Shown here in pieces: positions 1-6,137 of a stretch of 13,408 bases of DNA; positions within the stretch are counted from its first letter, which is position 1; every line of letters starts with the position of its first letter. The DNA lies in contig CALRKY020000043.1 of assembly GCA_943368345.1 (NCBI GenBank), positions 1 to 13,408 on the forward strand, written 5' to 3'. A program made the position numbers and the translations under genes. The notes beneath the pieces are model-generated. The model had not been told where the DNA came from. It saw only the letters and a list, made by a program, of their open reading frames with translations, and did not search any database. This stretch comes from JADCGM01 sp943368345 (GTDB lineage: Bacteria > Pseudomonadota > Alphaproteobacteria > Sphingomonadales > Sphingomonadaceae).

Positions 1-257
1 AAGCTTCGCGACCTGCCCGTCTGGTGAGGTCTGCCAAAAGAGCGTCCAATTGCAACCGCTGAAAGGGCGACAGACCAAGGCTCCAGACACCAGTCTCGGT
101 GTGATGCAGTAACCAAGTCTCAGAGTACCGAGCCCCGAGCGTAGTTGCAGAGAACGCGCCGGTCCTTGTTTGTCCCCCGGCCGCCAACTGGCGCGACCGG
201 GCTGTTGGTGCGTGACCATCAACCCCGCAACGCCCATCTGCGGGCTAAGCGCCCGAC
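1..257. other. Left-edge region without a supported gene
   Basis: The window opens at an AAGCTT (HindIII) site. No full gene with a convincing start is seen. On the minus strand one frame is open from about 246 to the window edge. Its last stretch (about 100 to 1) reads like protein, with an amphipathic run containing TGVWSLGLSPFQRLQLDALL. The only usable start is a TTG at 187 with no ribosome binding site, so this may be the beginning of a partial gene or a remnant. A small inverted repeat CCCGCA (224-229) / TGCGGG (239-244) lies just past the alcohol dehydrogenase stop. It has no T-run, so it is at best a weak terminator. Confidence 0.4.
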
Positions 258-1385
258 CTACATCGCGGCTTCGATCATCGCGGCATATTCGTCCGGTGTT
301 GCCCGGCGGGGGTTGGACAGCGAGGACAGGTCCTTGGTGGCGTGGACCACCAGATCGGCGGTGCGGTCGCGCGACAGGCCCATCGCAATCAGGCCGGACG
401 GCAGGCCGATGTCGGCGTTCATCCGCTCCACTGCCTCGGCCAGATCAGCACCCGCCGCCAGCCCCATCGCCTGCCGCAGCCGGACATATTTATCGGCACA
501 GACATCGGCATTGAAGCGGAGCACGGTCGGCAGGAACACCGCGTTGAGCGTGCCGTGGTGCAGCCGCAAATCCTCGAGCCGGCCCGCCGCGTGGCTCATG
601 GCGTGCACCGCACCCAGCCCCTTGATGAAGGCCATCGCGCCCTCGGTGGAGGCCATCATCATCTGCCAGCGCGCGTCGCGATTCGTGCCATCGGCAACCG
701 CCATCGGCAGGTTGCGCCAGCCGCGCCACAGTCCGTCCAGCGCCACCCCTTCCGCCGGTGGATTGACGTTCGGGGTCAGGAACGCCTCGATACAATGGGT
801 AATCGCATCCATGCCGGTGGCCGCCGTCAGCACCGGCGGCAGGCCGAGCGTCAATTCGGGGTCACACAGCGCAACCTTCGGGATGAACAACGGGCTGGCA
901 AAGGTCAGCTTGCGACCATCTTCCATGATGATGACAAAGCCGACTGACACTTCGCTACCGGTCCCTGCCGTAGTTGGAATGGCGATCAGCGGGGCCACGC
1001 CTTTGATCTTCTCCGCACCTTTAAGCAGCGGGTCATATTGCGCCAGGGGCCCACCGCTCAGCGCCAGCAGGGCGACGGCCTTGCCGAGGTCCATCGATGA
1101 TCCACCACCAAGGCAGACCACCCCGTCGCAGCCTTCGGCCTGATACAGCGCCAGCGCGGCGAGTGTCGCCCGCTCGGTCGGATTGCCCGGCGTTTCGTCA
1201 TAGACCGTCACCGGGGTTCCGGCCTCAATCACCCCGAGCACCTGATCGAGCAGACCAGCCGCCCGAATACCCTTGTCGGTGGCGATGAACGGCCGGGTGA
1301 TGCCCAACCGCTTCAGCTCCGCAGACAGCAGCTTCACCGCGCCAAAATCGAAATGGGTGGTGGTCAAATAGGTCAGAATGGCCAA
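258..1385 (-). CDS. Iron-containing alcohol dehydrogenase
   Basis: A 375-residue member of the group III (Fe-dependent) alcohol dehydrogenase family, soluble NAD(P)-linked enzymes that interconvert alcohols and aldehydes or ketones. Visible motifs are the nucleotide-binding GGGSSMD at 93-99, the conserved PTTAGTGSE at 137-145, and a likely metal-ligand set D193, H197, H261 and H277 (GMDAITHCIEAF; VHAMSH...LHHG). The gap between the last two histidines is two residues longer than I recall for FucO. Length fits the family (about 380). The start codon is TTG, chosen because GGAG lies 7 nt upstream and the protein then begins where the family does. It follows gshB on the same strand after 97 bp and probably has its own promoter. 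The substrate cannot be read from sequence; this subgroup includes butanol-, lactaldehyde- and 1,3-propanediol-type enzymes. Confidence 0.93.
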   Translation of the reverse strand: MAILTYLTTTHFDFGAVKLLSAELKRLGITRPFIATDKGIRAAGLLDQVLGVIEAGTPVTVYDETPGNPTERATLAALALYQAEGCDGVVCLGGGSSMDLGKAVALLALSGGPLAQYDPLLKGAEKIKGVAPLIAIPTTAGTGSEVSVGFVIIMEDGRKLTFASPLFIPKVALCDPELTLGLPPVLTAATGMDAITHCIEAFLTPNVNPPAEGVALDGLWRGWRNLPMAVADGTNRDARWQMMMASTEGAMAFIKGLGAVHAMSHAAGRLEDLRLHHGTLNAVFLPTVLRFNADVCADKYVRLRQAMGLAAGADLAEAVERMNADIGLPSGLIAMGLSRDRTADLVVHATKDLSSLSNPRRATPDEYAAMIEAAM

Positions 1386-1392
1386 GGTCTGT

Positions 1393-1447
1393 CTCCGGAA
1401 AATTCAGGGCTTATACGCCGACCATGCGCGGACTTGCTCCGGTCCGC
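1393..1447 (-). promoter_or_regulatory. Putative promoter, dyad and RBS of the alcohol dehydrogenase
   Basis: Read on the minus strand, a TATAAG hexamer (plus-strand 1410-1415; 5 of 6 to TATAAT) sits so that transcription would start near 1403, about 18 nt before the TTG start. A GGAG ribosome binding site (1393-1396) falls inside that leader. No good -35 box is seen. In its place is a perfect 6-bp inverted repeat GCGGAC (1428-1433) / GTCCGC (1442-1447), which may be an activator or repressor site. It has no T-run and is therefore not a convincing gshB terminator. The regulator is unknown. Confidence 0.35.
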
Positions 1448-1490
1448 TACGATGGAAAGGCATAGGTTGGCGGGAAAATGGATGGCGGGA

Positions 1491-2441
1491 CTATCCCCGC
1501 CGCGCCTCGATTGCGTCCCAGATGCGTGAGGGTGTATCGGTGCCGTTGAAGCGGTCAATCGCCATGATGCCGGTAGGCGACGTCACATTGATCTCGGTCA
1601 AGTGCCCGGCGATGACGTCGATGCCGACGAACACCAGCCCGCGCGCCTTCAGTTCCGGCCCGAGCCGGGCGCAGATTTCCTCCTCGCGCCGGGTCAGTGT
1701 TGTTTCATACGCACTGCCGCCCGCCGCCAGATTGCTGCGGATTTCACCGGCTTTGGGCAGACGGTTGATTGCCCCTGCCGGCTCGCCGTCGACAAGGACG
1801 ATGCGTTTGTCACCCTCGCTGACATCCGGCAGGAACTTCTGCACCATGAAAGGCTCGCGCCAGACATCGCTGAACAATTCAACAAGCGCGGGCAGATTGG
1901 CGTCGGTCTTGGAAATGTGGAACACCGCCGACCCGGCATTGCCGTACAGCGGCTTCACCACAATCTCGCCGTGGCGGGCCCGGAAATCCATCGCTTCGTC
2001 CAGCCGCCGGGTCACCAGGGTTGGCGGCATCAGGTCGGCAAAGCCGAGCACGAACAGCTTTTCCGGGGCGTTCCGCACCTCGGCCGGGTCATTGACGACC
2101 AGCGTGCCCTGCTTCTGGGCAATCTCCAGCAGGTGGGTGGCGGTGATATAGGCCATGTCAAACGGCGGGTCCTGCCGCATCAGCACAACGTCGATATCGC
2201 TGCCCAGATCAAGCGTCTCAGCCTCCCCCACCCAGCGGAAGTGATCACCATCGACCCGCTGAACCGTCAGGCGGCGAGCGTTGGCGAGGACCCGGCCTTC
2301 GCGCCAGGACAGGCCGTGCGGAGTATAATGCCAGAGACTATGCCCCCGCGCCTGCGCGCCCAGCATCAGCGCAAAACTCGAATCGCCAGCAATGCCGATC
2401 CCCTCGATCGGGTCCATCTGCACCGCTACCCGCAAGGCCAT
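1491..2441 (-). CDS. gshB: Glutathione synthetase
   Basis: A 316-residue ATP-grasp ligase that joins gamma-glutamylcysteine and glycine to make glutathione in the cytosol, the second step of glutathione synthesis. The length equals that of E. coli GshB. Family signatures are in order: MRQDPPFD at 88-95, ATP-binding KPLYGNAGSAVF at 163-174, GDKRIVL at 210-216, RSNLAAGG at 235-242, GIDV at 273-276 and the metal-binding EINVTSPTG at 283-291. The ATG is preceded by AAAGGA at 5-nt spacing. It follows yraN by 63 bp on the same strand, so rsmI-yraN-gshB is a likely operon, an arrangement common in alphaproteobacteria. The gene for the first step (gshA) is not in the window. Confidence 0.97.
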   Translation of the reverse strand: MALRVAVQMDPIEGIGIAGDSSFALMLGAQARGHSLWHYTPHGLSWREGRVLANARRLTVQRVDGDHFRWVGEAETLDLGSDIDVVLMRQDPPFDMAYITATHLLEIAQKQGTLVVNDPAEVRNAPEKLFVLGFADLMPPTLVTRRLDEAMDFRARHGEIVVKPLYGNAGSAVFHISKTDANLPALVELFSDVWREPFMVQKFLPDVSEGDKRIVLVDGEPAGAINRLPKAGEIRSNLAAGGSAYETTLTRREEEICARLGPELKARGLVFVGIDVIAGHLTEINVTSPTGIMAIDRFNGTDTPSRIWDAIEARRG

Positions 2442-2504
2442 TACGTTCCTTTCCGGGGCACAGCACCCCGTTTCATCCCCTGTTATCCGCTCGGGGGGCG
2501 CTTC

Positions 2505-2858
2505 TCAATCACCAAGCCAAGCGCCCATCATGTGCACCGGCAGCCGCCATGGGCGGACCAACACCGCATCAAACCGGGCCGAATCCCCCGCTCTCACATA
2601 GCGGGACAGCAGGAATTTTGCGGCGCGTCCGATACGGTGGGTGCCGCGCCCGCTCAGTGCCTCGGCAGCAGCACGCAGATCACCGCGTGCCTTGACCTCG
2701 ACAAAGGCCACCTGTCTGCCCCGGCGGGCGATCAGGTCAATTTCGCCTGCCGGAGTCCGAACCCGCCGGGCGAGGATCCGGTAGCCTTTCAGCTGCAGCC
2801 ACAGCGCGGCATAACTCTCGGCCCGGCGGCCCCAGCTTTCGGCGCGGTGGCGGGTCAC
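2505..2858 (-). CDS. yraN: YraN family (UPF0102) nuclease-like protein
   Basis: A 117-residue protein of the UPF0102/YraN family, which has a restriction-endonuclease-like (PD-(D/E)XK) fold. Its cellular role is not settled. Key residues visible are E14, the GEIDLIA motif at 38-44 (catalytic D41 equivalent), FVEVKAR at 52-58 (E54-x-K56) and RFD near 95-97. The start is GTG at 2858: its GTGA overlaps the rsmI stop by 4 nt, with no ribosome binding site, so translation is probably coupled to rsmI. The rsmI-yraN pairing is widely conserved in bacteria, which supports the assignment. Its length is normal for the family (about 115-125). Confidence 0.93.
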   Translation of the reverse strand: MTRHRAESWGRRAESYAALWLQLKGYRILARRVRTPAGEIDLIARRGRQVAFVEVKARGDLRAAAEALSGRGTHRIGRAAKFLLSRYVRAGDSARFDAVLVRPWRLPVHMMGAWLGD

Positions 2859-3700
2859 GCGTCACGCAAGGCCAGCGCCCGGGCATAGACCTGCTTGCGC
2901 GGCAGACCGAGCGAGGCGGCAACCTCTGCCACCGCCATTTTCACCGGCTGGTTGGCCATTGCCGACGCCAGCGCTGAATCCAGATCAGCCTCGGTCGCAC
3001 CAACCGGATCGGCCGGCGGGCCGACAACAATGACGATTTCGCCCTTCGGGTCCGGCCCGGCGGCATAGCGGGCCGCAAGGCTCGATAGGCTGCCATCGAC
3101 AGTCTCCTCAAAGCGTTTGGTGATTTCCCGCGCCACTGCTGCCGGTCGGTCGCCCAGACCCTGCGCCAGCGCAGCGAGCGAGTCGGCCAGTCGGTGTCCC
3201 GATTCGTAGAACAGCAATGTGGCGCGCACCCCGGCCAACTCTGCGATGGCCTCCGCTCGGGCTTTGGTCTTCGCCGGAAGGAATCCGGCAAACAGGAATC
3301 TATCGGTCGGAAGTCCCGCCAACGTCAGGGCGGCAATCGCCGCACAGGGGCCCGGCAAAGTCGTGACCGCAAGGCCCGCCGCCCTGGCATCCCGGACCAA
3401 TTTATAACCGGGGTCGGAGATCAGCGGCGTCCCGGCATCCGACACCAGCGCCACCGCCTCCATCGCCATGCGCGCCAGCAGGCGTGGCCGCACCGTATCG
3501 GCATTGTGATCATGATAGGGGGTCATCGGCACCGTGCTGCCGACATGCCGCATCAGCTTTGCCGTAACCCGGGTATCCTCACAGGCCACCAGCGCAACGC
3601 GGCAGAGAACATCGGCGGCGCGGATCGTCAGGTCACCGAGATTGCCGATAGGCGTCGCAACAATGTACAGGCCGGGTGGCAGCGGTTCTGGAGACGACAT
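2855..3700 (-). CDS. rsmI: 16S rRNA (cytidine(1402)-2'-O)-methyltransferase
   Basis: A 281-residue SAM-dependent methyltransferase of the tetrapyrrole-methylase fold. RsmI methylates the 2'-O of C1402 in 16S rRNA in the decoding centre. Signatures are ATPIGNLGDLT at 15-25, CEDTR at 40-44, PYHDHN at 61-66, VSDAGTPLISDPGY at 86-99, GPCA near 136, and a C-terminal RsmI helical domain (from about residue 235). The same frame stays open for about 1.3 kb upstream, but that stretch is the antisense of the lipoprotein gene. The true start is the ATG that places LYIVATPIGN at residue 11. There is no clear Shine-Dalgarno, and the divergent lipoprotein ATG is only 9 bp away. This is the first gene of a rsmI-yraN-gshB run. 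Confidence 0.95.
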   Translation of the reverse strand: MSSPEPLPPGLYIVATPIGNLGDLTIRAADVLCRVALVACEDTRVTAKLMRHVGSTVPMTPYHDHNADTVRPRLLARMAMEAVALVSDAGTPLISDPGYKLVRDARAAGLAVTTLPGPCAAIAALTLAGLPTDRFLFAGFLPAKTKARAEAIAELAGVRATLLFYESGHRLADSLAALAQGLGDRPAAVAREITKRFEETVDGSLSSLAARYAAGPDPKGEIVIVVGPPADPVGATEADLDSALASAMANQPVKMAVAEVAASLGLPRKQVYARALALRDA

Positions 3701-3709
3701 TTGAACATC

Positions 3710-4966
3710 ATGGGGCCAAGCGTCCGTGGCGCGCAACGGTGGATGGCAGGATTGGTGCTTGGCACCGCGATCCTTGGCCTGTCGGCCTGCGCCGCGCCCA
3801 AACGACCCGCACCGAAAATTGAGGTGGCGCCGCCGCCCGTTATCGTTGCGCCACCGCCGCCCCCACCGGTCGTACCGGTCCAACATAAAGTGGCGCTGCT
3901 GGTGCCCGTGACCGGGGAGAATGCCGCGGTCGGCCAATCGATTGCCAATGCCGCCAACATGGCACTGCTCGATTCGGGCAACACCAGCGTCAAACTGACC
4001 GTCTATGATACCGCGCCCGGCGCGGCACAGGCGGCAAGCCGTGCGCTCGGAGACGGGGCGAACGTGTTTCTCGGCCCGCTGCTTGCGCCCGATGTCCGGG
4101 TGGCAGCACCGCTGGCGGCGGCGCGCGGCGTCCCGGTGATCAGCTTTTCCAACGACGCAACCCTCGCACCCGGTGCCTATGTCATGGGGTTCCAGCCCGC
4201 CGAATCGATTGCGCGGGTTGTCGCCTTCGCCCGGTCGAAGGGCGTGGAGCGGTTTGCGGCACTGATCCCAGCCGGTGCCTACGGTCAGCGTGCCTCCTCC
4301 GCATTTGTGAAATCGGTGCAGGCGTCGGGCGGCAAGGTGACCGCCATCGAAACCTTCGTCCGGGACCGCAAGAAGCTGCTGGTCTCGGTGCGGCGGATTA
4401 CCGACTATGAAACCCGGGTGGCGAAAACCGCACAGGCAGGGATGGTCCGGCAGGACGGCACCATTGCGCCGGTCGCCAACCGACTCGCCCCAGTCGCGTT
4501 CCAGGCCCTGCTGATCGCCGATTCGGGCAGCGTCGCCTCCGCCTTCCTGCCGGCCTTGTCGCAATATGGCGTCGGCAACACCAATGTCCGGCTGCTTGGC
4601 CCGGAACTTTGGAACAGCGAACCCGGCATCGCCCGGATACCTGGGTTGAAAGGCGCATGGTTCGCCAGCGTGCCGGACGGCCGCTTCGCGCAATTGTCGG
4701 CGCGCTACGTCACCCGCTTTGGTGGCGCTCCGAGCCGCCTCGCCAGCCTTGGCTATGACGCGGTGCTGCTGGTCAACAGTGTCGGCGCGCGCTGGACATT
4801 GGGGCAGGCATTCCCGCGCCGCGCGCTTGATGACGAGGACGGCTTTGCCGGGATCGACGGCATTTTCCGCTTCCGCGGCGGCGTTGCCGAGCGCGGGCTG
4901 GAAGTGCAGCAGATCGGTCCCACCGGCTTCGTGACCGTGGCTGCCGCACCAAGAGCGTTCCGCTAA
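3710..4966 (+). CDS. Penicillin-binding protein activator (LpoA-like lipoprotein)
   Basis: A 418-residue predicted outer-membrane lipoprotein. Residues 1-26 are a signal peptide with arginines at 6 and 10 and a hydrophobic core; the lipobox LSAC puts the lipidated cysteine at 27. A proline-rich linker (about 37-56, including a run of six prolines) precedes a type I periplasmic-binding fold from about residue 58 (KVALLVPVTGENAAVGQSI; LGPLLAPD; VISFSND; LGYDAVLLV). This is the architecture of the alphaproteobacterial relatives of LpoA, which in E. coli stimulates penicillin-binding protein 1A. The role in peptidoglycan synthesis is by family only, and an amino-acid-binding function is possible. 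The first ATG is preferred over ATG 3743 because it supplies the charged n-region. No ribosome binding site is visible. It is divergent from rsmI and ends in a strong terminator. Confidence 0.88.
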   Translation: MGPSVRGAQRWMAGLVLGTAILGLSACAAPKRPAPKIEVAPPPVIVAPPPPPPVVPVQHKVALLVPVTGENAAVGQSIANAANMALLDSGNTSVKLTVYDTAPGAAQAASRALGDGANVFLGPLLAPDVRVAAPLAAARGVPVISFSNDATLAPGAYVMGFQPAESIARVVAFARSKGVERFAALIPAGAYGQRASSAFVKSVQASGGKVTAIETFVRDRKKLLVSVRRITDYETRVAKTAQAGMVRQDGTIAPVANRLAPVAFQALLIADSGSVASAFLPALSQYGVGNTNVRLLGPELWNSEPGIARIPGLKGAWFASVPDGRFAQLSARYVTRFGGAPSRLASLGYDAVLLVNSVGARWTLGQAFPRRALDDEDGFAGIDGIFRFRGGVAERGLEVQQIGPTGFVTVAAAPRAFR

Positions 4967-4977
4967 CCAGGAGAATC

Positions 4978-5022
4978 TCCCGATATATTGGTAGATTTCA
5001 CACCAACATATCGGGAATTTTT
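4978..5022 (+). terminator. Intrinsic terminator of the LpoA-like gene
   Basis: A stem of 9 bp (TCCCGATAT 4978-4986 with ATATCGGGA 5008-5016), one mismatch, then 5 bp (TTGGT 4988-4992 with ACCAA 5002-5006) closes a 9-nt loop. Five T residues follow at 5018-5022. It starts 12 nt after the lipoprotein stop codon. There is no A-run on the left side, so it should act only on plus-strand transcription. Because it lies roughly 110-150 bp upstream of the sigma-54 promoter, the dyad could also bind an activator. Confidence 0.85.
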
Positions 5023-5037
5023 CCAACTTCGGCGAGT

Positions 5038-5053
5038 TGTGATTTTCATCACT
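5038..5053. promoter_or_regulatory. TGTGA-N6-TCAC dyad, possible upstream activator site
   Basis: TGTGATTTTCATCACT closely matches the CRP/FNR-type pattern TGTGAT-N4-ATCACA, with only the final base off. GTGAT/ATCAC is a perfect inverted repeat with a 4-nt spacer. Its centre is about 84 bp before the start predicted from the sigma-54 promoter, a position usual for enhancer-binding-protein sites. It may therefore bind either a CRP/FNR-family regulator or a PspF-like activator; sequence alone does not decide. Confidence 0.45.
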
Positions 5054-5072
5054 CCCGGCAATTAGGAAGATA

Positions 5073-5095
5073 ATTCAACATTTTAGTGTTTGATT
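5073..5095. promoter_or_regulatory. Possible IHF bend site
   Basis: The AT-rich stretch between the upstream dyad and the sigma-54 promoter holds two overlapping near-matches to the IHF consensus WATCAA-N4-TTR, each 8 of 9 specified bases. One is ATTCAACATTTTA (5073-5085, plus strand). The other is AATCAAACACTAA (5095-5083, minus strand). IHF commonly bends DNA at this location in sigma-54 promoters. The consensus is loose, so this is supported mainly by position. Confidence 0.35.
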
Positions 5096-5101
5096 GGGCA
5101 A

Positions 5102-5118
5102 TTGGCACGCCCTTTGCG
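5102..5118 (+). promoter_or_regulatory. Sigma-54 (RpoN) -24/-12 promoter
   Basis: TTGGCACGCCCTTTGCG matches the sigma-54 consensus YTGGCACG-N4-TTGCW at every specified base except the last. The invariant GG (5104-5105) and GC (5116-5117) are 12 bp apart, as required. The predicted transcription start is near 5129, giving a leader of about 44 nt before the 38-codon ORF at 5173, with the PspC-domain gene behind it. E. coli psp genes are sigma-54-dependent and activated by PspF; a similar arrangement here is inference. Neither rpoN nor an activator gene is in the window. Confidence 0.75.
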
Positions 5119-5162
5119 ATACTCTTGGTATGCAGCGGATGACCCGCTCAGTATCGCAAAGG
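5111..5162. repeat. Perfect 13-bp inverted repeat across promoter and RBS
   Basis: CCTTTGCGATACT (5111-5123) and AGTATCGCAAAGG (5150-5162) are exact reverse complements separated by 26 nt. Within that spacer a smaller dyad AGCGG/CCGCT occurs. The left arm contains the sigma-54 -12 element; the right arm contains the AAAGG that serves as ribosome binding site for the ORF at 5173. If transcription starts near 5129, the left arm is not transcribed, so the dyad would act as DNA. In a longer transcript it would form a hairpin hiding the ribosome binding site. Confidence 0.8.
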
Positions 5163-5172
5163 AAACCAAGTG

Positions 5173-5289
5173 ATGTTCTCGACCAGCAACTTCAGCCGCA
5201 ACCTTGTCAGCGCTTTCGGATCGTTCGTAATCGCCGCGACCTGCCTTCTGGCCGCAACCGCACCGGCGATGACCAACCTCGTTGCCTGA
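5173..5289 (+). CDS. Small hydrophobic protein of unknown function (38 aa)
   Basis: A 38-codon ORF, not recognised as a named family. It begins MFSTSNFSRNLVSAFGS, continues with a hydrophobic segment rich in A, V, I, L and T (about residues 14-33), and ends TNLVA. It looks like a short single-span membrane peptide or a signal-peptide-like leader with almost no mature part. AAAGGA lies about 9 nt before the ATG; a GTG immediately precedes the ATG in frame. It sits 30 bp before the PspC-domain gene, directly behind the sigma-54 promoter. Co-transcription is very likely, and a role in envelope stress is a guess from context only. It could be a regulatory leader rather than a functional protein. 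Confidence 0.6.
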   Translation: MFSTSNFSRNLVSAFGSFVIAATCLLAATAPAMTNLVA

Positions 5290-5319
5290 CCCCGGCCGCC
5301 TCAACCAAAGGATGATGTC

Positions 5320-5529
5320 ATGACCAACAATGGTCGCTTCCAGCTCGACAAGTCAGTCGGCAAGATCGCTGGCGTCTGCGCCGGAATCGCCAACCACACC
5401 GGTATCGACGTCCTGTGGGTTCGCGTCGCCGCAGTCGCAGCAACATTGCTCGGCTCGGGCTTGCCGATCATCGGATATCTGGTGATCGCCGTCCTGGCCC
5501 AACCAAAGTCCCAAAGCCTCGCCGACTAA
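5320..5529 (+). CDS. PspC-domain membrane protein
   Basis: A 69-residue protein made almost entirely of a PspC domain. It has the conserved KIAGVCAGIANHTGID (15-30), then VLWVRVAAVAAT, and a hydrophobic segment IIGYLVIAVLAQP (50-62). In E. coli, PspC is an inner-membrane sensor of the phage-shock response that works with PspB and releases PspA from PspF. This protein lacks the longer C-terminal part of E. coli PspC, as is common for single-domain alphaproteobacterial relatives. AAAGGA is 8 nt before the ATG. The upstream sigma-54 promoter supports membership in an envelope-stress regulon. No pspA, pspB or pspF is adjacent, so the symbol pspC is withheld. Confidence 0.9.
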   Translation: MTNNGRFQLDKSVGKIAGVCAGIANHTGIDVLWVRVAAVAATLLGSGLPIIGYLVIAVLAQPKSQSLAD

Positions 5530-5549
5530 ACGGCGAGGCCGGGCGGCCT
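5516..5549. terminator. Hairpins between convergent PspC and PadR genes
   Basis: GCCTCGCCG (5516-5524) and CGGCGAGGC (5531-5539) form a perfect 9-bp stem whose 6-nt loop holds the PspC-gene stop codon TAA. On the minus strand the stem is followed by TTT, giving a short-tailed terminator for padR. A second, overlapping stem AGGCC (5536-5540) / GGCCT (5545-5549) competes with it and reaches the padR stop. No T-run follows on the plus strand. It probably separates the two convergent transcripts. Confidence 0.55.
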
Positions 5550-6108
5550 AGCTCCGCTCGATCTTGACAGCGGCTTCGTCGAGGATGGCGGCGACGGCAG
5601 CCACCGTTTCCGCCGAAACGCCGGGCTGGGTCAGCCGCATGCGAAGGGCGGTTGCGACATTTCCCATCGCACGCAGCACCGGGGGCCAATTGCCACTGGA
5701 GGCCGACGAACCCGCCTCATCCATCCGGCGGAACAACGCATCGACCGTTGCCGCATTGTCGGCGAGATGGGCCATCCCTTCCGGCGTAATGGTATGGAGT
5801 TTCTTGCCGCCCCCGGCATCGGTCACCGACACCAGCCCCATTTCCTCCAGCAGCGTCAGCGTCGGATAGATGACCCCTGGCGACGGGGCATAGGAGCCGC
5901 CCAGCCGGTCTTCGATATCCTTGATCAGCTCATAGCCGTGGCGCGGCTTCTCCGCGATCAGCTTCAGGACAACCAGGCGGAGGTCGCCATGTTCGAAAAA
6001 GCGCTGCGCCCGCCGCGCCCGACCGCCAAATTCGAAATTGACGCCAAATCCTTCGCCGAAACCCCGGCTGAACCGGTGCCCGCGACGGTGGTGATGATAG
6101 CCGAACAT
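5548..6108 (-). CDS. PadR-family transcriptional regulator
   Basis: A 186-residue predicted repressor. Residues 1-40 are an unusual His/Gly/Arg/Phe-rich tail (GYHHHRRGHRF). A PadR winged helix-turn-helix occupies about 41-115 (GDLRLVVLKLIAEKPRHGYELIK; SPGVIYPTLTLLEEMGLV; the wing around GGGKKLHTITPEG). The C-terminal helices (about 116-186) probably mediate dimerisation. PadR proteins usually repress their own gene and a neighbour in response to small molecules or stress. The His-rich tail could bind metal or heme, which is conjecture. AGGAG lies 8 nt before the ATG. It converges on the PspC-domain gene and follows hemW by 83 bp, with its own promoter carrying two identical palindromes. Confidence 0.92.
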   Translation of the reverse strand: MFGYHHHRRGHRFSRGFGEGFGVNFEFGGRARRAQRFFEHGDLRLVVLKLIAEKPRHGYELIKDIEDRLGGSYAPSPGVIYPTLTLLEEMGLVSVTDAGGGKKLHTITPEGMAHLADNAATVDALFRRMDEAGSSASSGNWPPVLRAMGNVATALRMRLTQPGVSAETVAAVAAILDEAAVKIERS

Positions 6109-6137
6109 CGGTGCTGCTCCTGCTGATTAGGATTACT

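Noticed and set aside
145..1143. 332-codon plus-strand frame opposite the alcohol dehydrogenase
   Set aside because: It lies antisense to a clear enzyme gene; serine/arginine-rich composition is typical of a shadow frame in G+C-rich DNA.
2442..2504. CGGGG-N7-CCCCG hairpin before gshB as a terminator or riboswitch
   Set aside because: Short stem and no T-run; too little structure for any known riboswitch, and gshB has a normal ribosome binding site right after it.
1602..2888. 428-codon plus-strand frame opposite gshB and yraN
   Set aside because: Both opposite genes have full family motifs; this frame has none and no ribosome binding site.
3701..5026. Long minus-strand frame continuing upstream of rsmI (723 codons in all)
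   Set aside because: It is the antisense of the LpoA-like gene; RsmI homology begins at the ATG at 3700 and the extension has no family features.
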